Both the position numbers and the translations under genes were made by a program. Below, piece by piece: positions 62,501 to 64,000 of a stretch of 64,000 nt of DNA. Every line of letters starts with the position of its first letter. Position 1 is the first letter of the stretch. Below the pieces are notes generated by a model, which saw only the letters and a program-made list of their open reading frames with translations, was not told where the DNA came from and ran no database searches. Origin of the DNA: Triplophysa rosa (Eukaryota; Chordata; Actinopteri; Cypriniformes; Nemacheilidae); NCBI RefSeq assembly GCF_024868665.1, contig NC_079892.1:8630251-8694250 (forward strand). The letters run 5' to 3'.

Positions 62501-62558
62501 TCCCCAGTTGACTCAAATTCGGAGAACTCACTAACTTCAACCGGTACAGAGTCCTCAT
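58966..62558 (-). CDS. prr5: prr5 (Protor-1, mTORC2 subunit), eight coding exons
   Basis: Rictor-binding, HbrB-like subunit of mTOR complex 2, a cytoplasmic kinase complex. Eight exons (116, 81, 49, 58, 92, 141, 139 and 539 bp) join in phase to 404 aa; human PRR5 is about 388. Matches: N-terminal MRTLYRLKLVSSPNLSQLGK, NATWN, LLDSLAETWDFFF, MLQAIFHPVQGKEPSVRQLA, VVSPYLGTQGL, NPVVRSKSYN, GIRRHSACDVTSC and the C-terminal SDPDGIFIDF. These are PRR5-like rather than PRR5L-like. Residues 30-200 form the conserved core; the last exon is a low-complexity Ser/Pro-rich tail. The third intron of the series below carries a solo LTR exactly at the 5' splice site. A possible alternative upstream coding exon is listed separately. 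Confidence 0.94.
59631..59769 (-). CDS. prr5: prr5 exon 7
   Basis: 139 bp; acceptor tctcacag/GGGG, donor ATCG/gtgaga. Encodes GVHESKGVSEEYLKLESLIQ and KVVSPYLGTQGLCS, plus a Cys-rich end. Confidence 0.95.
60342..60482 (-). CDS. prr5: prr5 exon 6
   Basis: 141 bp, 47 codons; acceptor ccttag/GGAAAG, donor TTACAG/gtacac. Encodes GKEPSVRQLALLHFRNIITL and IPPSIIQMLLVLQ, strongly conserved. Confidence 0.96.
60603..60694 (-). CDS. prr5: prr5 exon 5
   Basis: 92 bp; acceptor attatag/GTCAA, donor GTCCAG/gtacag. Encodes QKLLDSLAETWDFFFCDVLT and MLQAIFHPVQ. Confidence 0.96.
60959..61335. mobile_element. TA-flanked MITE with CACTGTAAAA termini
   Basis: CACTGTAAAAAAAG at the left and CTTTTACAGTG at the right are inverted repeats, bounded by TA on both sides. 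Interior rich in ttttacag and gtaaaa words. In prr5 intron 4. Confidence 0.7.
61449..61506 (-). CDS. prr5: prr5 exon 4
   Basis: 58 bp; acceptor cattttcag/AATC, donor TGAAG/gtatat. Encodes NQLLTKGMVILRDKIRFYE, nearly identical to the mammalian protein. Confidence 0.96.
61591..61921 (+). mobile_element. Solo LTR, copy 2 (sense on plus strand, antisense to prr5)
   Basis: 331 bp, TGTGGCG...TTTTACA, with target duplication CTCAC at 61586-61590 and 61922-61926. TATA-like agcataaatg (61701-61710), hairpin GGCCGGCAG...CTGCCGGCC (61791-61822) and ATTAAA (61859-61864) are in LTR order. Same family as 10902-11229, inverted and clearly diverged from it, each with its own duplication. The right-hand duplication is the 5' splice signal of prr5 exon 3. 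Confidence 0.9.
61927..61975 (-). CDS. prr5: prr5 exon 3
   Basis: 49 bp; acceptor ttttattag/GCAAC, donor CTTCAG/gtgagt. Encodes QLLKTELGSFFTEYLQ. Its donor bases are one copy of the LTR target duplication. Confidence 0.95.
62268..62348 (-). CDS. prr5: prr5 exon 2
   Basis: 81 bp; acceptor tttattgcag/CATTC, donor GTGAG/gtaagg. Encodes IHNAVIAVFQKKGLAENELY then TLNEGV. Confidence 0.95.
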
Positions 62559-62604
62559 GGTTGTAAAAAGGGGAATAAAAGACACGAGACTTAGAACAGC
62601 AAGA
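62443..62604 (-). CDS. prr5: prr5 exon 1 (first certain coding exon) with 5' splice acceptor
   Basis: Coding 62443-62558 from the ATG at 62558: MRTLYRLKLVSSPNLSQLGK, then SEKASLEERGSGPNATWN, donor AACAG/gttagt. A strong acceptor, tttctctctcacag, ends at 62605, so the exon probably begins at 62604 with 46 upstream bases. Those bases are open and in frame with the ATG, so the protein could be longer if an upstream coding exon is used. Confidence 0.9.
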
Positions 62605-62746
62605 CTGTGAGAGAGAAAGAAAGGGGAGAGTTTATGGAGACACACAGAAAAACAGATGTAGCTGGTGTGTGAAGCAAAAGGGGAGGATCGTTTTATGGTT
62701 GAGAAACCAATTTCCTTCCTCCTTACAGTCCCATCCTTTCCACAAT

Positions 62747-62768
62747 CTCTCTCTCTCTCTCTCTCTTT
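62747..62768. repeat. (CT)n microsatellite
   Basis: A short CT run, 22 bp. Confidence 0.85.
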
Positions 62769-62871
62769 CTGTGTGTCAAACACCCACCCACAAAGATAAA
62801 CCACATTCCTTTAATAGATGTGAACATGGAACCTTCATTTATTATATGCACTTTAACAAAAGGGAGTGAAA

Positions 62872-63010
62872 ACATGGTGGAGGGTTTTTGTAGCGTGGAG
62901 TGTGACGCTAAGGTCAGAAGTTCGATTCCCAGGAGACACAAGCTGATGAAATGTACCTTGAATGTACTGTTAGGTCATTTGGAATAAAACTGTCTGCTAA
63001 AATACATACA
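62872..63010 (+). mobile_element. tRNA-derived SINE, diverged
   Basis: tagcgtggagtgtgacgcta then box B-like aagttcgattcccaggag, and a tail gtcatttggaataaaactgtc then tgctaaaatacat: the same plan as the SINE at 10.4 kb with more substitutions. Confidence 0.6.
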
Positions 63011-63705
63011 TGTGAGCTGGATTTTAAGAGGTCATTTGGACAACAAAGCACAGGAAGCTCACTGAGATGTAACAAGAGTTCCTCTTTCTGCTTTTCTTGA
63101 GAACATCTTTTAACATGCCAGCGAAATGGCTTTTAATAAACCCGCCCATTCACAAAAAAATGATATCGTAAGACTTTGTATAGCACTTATATTATGGAAT
63201 AAACCAAAGAATTAATAAGACTGAAATTACTAACATTAATCATTGATATGATTAAATATAATATGCATTATTAATATGACTTAACAAACCAAAATACATA
63301 TATTTATTTACACTAACAATGTATGTATTTTTATCATATTTTATACATATTTATTAACTAGGAAGAATGGAAAGATTTGATCTAGATCTATTATTCAACC
63401 CTGCTTCCCAGAATTGAGCAAGCTGTGTTTTTCATATCTCCCATTGCATAATAATATTGATGCTTAATAAATGTAAGTGTCTCTACGTAATAAACCAAGA
63501 ACGTCCCACATTGCGAGAAGTGGCTCGTTTTTTTGTAAACATTACAAAGGGGCCCAGCGGACAGCACAAACAAATAACAGGATACGAGCATGCATAGCAG
63601 GATGTGAGTGTGTGTCAAGTGTTAGAAGAGCTGAGAAACAACAATTTATTTTTACCAAAAAGGCTACGGCCAGGTGAGGACAAACATGACATCATGCAGT
63701 TTTAC

Positions 63706-63886
63706 CTCCTGAACGGATGACTGCTCCCATCCATGTGAAAGTGGTTTGGCAGAGCGAACAGGGCAGAGAAGCTGAAGGTGGATGATCTGGATGTAGGTCG
63801 ATCAATGTAGGCACCGCTTAAATTTTCTGGCATTGTTATTGAAAGGCTGGCAGATCCTCATTTCATTCAGAACATCTCTGATAGTT
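63706..63886 (-). CDS. Candidate upstream coding exon, probably alternative N-terminus of prr5
   Basis: An ATG at 63833 (context aacaATG) opens 42 codons, starting MPENLSGAYIDRPTSRSS and ending HMDGSSHPFR, then AG/gtaaaa, a usable donor. An acceptor, ttgtgttgtcag, precedes the exon at 63887. It ends two bases into a codon, the phase needed to join the acceptor at 62605; the join stays open through 15 further codons into the prr5 ATG. I do not recognise the 42-residue sequence. It could be a true N-terminal extension, a separate short gene or chance. Confidence 0.45.
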
Positions 63887-64000
63887 CTGACAACACAAAA
63901 GCATGAGAAACAGAATGAAAGCACATAGACTTGGACATATCTATACATTTCACAACCCGTTGATGATACAACACGCATATTCGGTAAACAGTCTCTATGC

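Larger units (their letters stand above)
62605..63705. other. prr5 upstream intron
   Basis: About 1.1 kb between the exon at 62604 and the candidate upstream exon. It holds a CT microsatellite (62747-62768), a SINE (62872-63010) and AT-rich DNA, nothing coding. Confidence 0.6.

Overview
This window looks like nuclear DNA of a teleost fish, most likely a cyprinid. It holds spliced vertebrate genes with small GT-AG introns, many microsatellites, tRNA-headed SINEs with an L2-type tail, a decayed LINE, solo LTRs, and many short inverted-repeat DNA transposons of types I associate with carp and zebrafish genomes. There is no bacterial, plasmid or CRISPR content. The species call is inference; gene identities rest on exon-by-exon translation with matching intron phases, compared with families recalled from memory (no search was run).

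Layout, left to right. (1) 28-31617, minus strand: the first three coding exons of magi2, a synaptic and junctional MAGUK scaffold, with introns of about 17 and 14 kb full of repeats; the rest of the gene lies to the left of the window. (2) 34704-42940, minus strand: a complete eight-exon Gi-alpha gene (gnai1-type, 354 aa). MAGI2 and GNAI1 are neighbours in human (7q21), which supports both calls. (3) 43.4-51.1 kb: a repeat-rich intergenic block with a dead LINE. (4) 51126-53333, plus strand: an M2-type muscarinic acetylcholine receptor (464 aa) whose coding sequence is split by one 813-bp intron inside the third intracellular loop. (5) 55459-56694, minus strand: fbxl14, an F-box/leucine-rich-repeat ubiquitin-ligase subunit; its extreme C-terminus probably reads into an intron. 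(6) 58966-62558, minus strand: an eight-exon prr5 gene (mTORC2 subunit Protor-1, 404 aa), with a possible alternative 5' coding exon at 63706-63833.

Working together: M2 receptors signal through Gi/o proteins, and here the receptor gene and a Gi-alpha gene are direct, divergently oriented neighbours. The other genes (scaffold, ubiquitin ligase, mTORC2 subunit) share no evident pathway; the arrangement is ordinary vertebrate synteny.

I found no clear new multi-gene system. The most interesting signals are: a solo LTR inserted exactly at a prr5 5' splice site so that its target duplication is the splice signal itself; a GA/CT microsatellite that forms the whole pyrimidine tract of the gnai1 exon-2 acceptor, with a candidate branch point about 119 nt away; a 733-bp hAT element with a perfect 8-bp target duplication and an intact BED-finger ORF, nested in another hAT-like element; and the intron-split M2 receptor next to its G protein.
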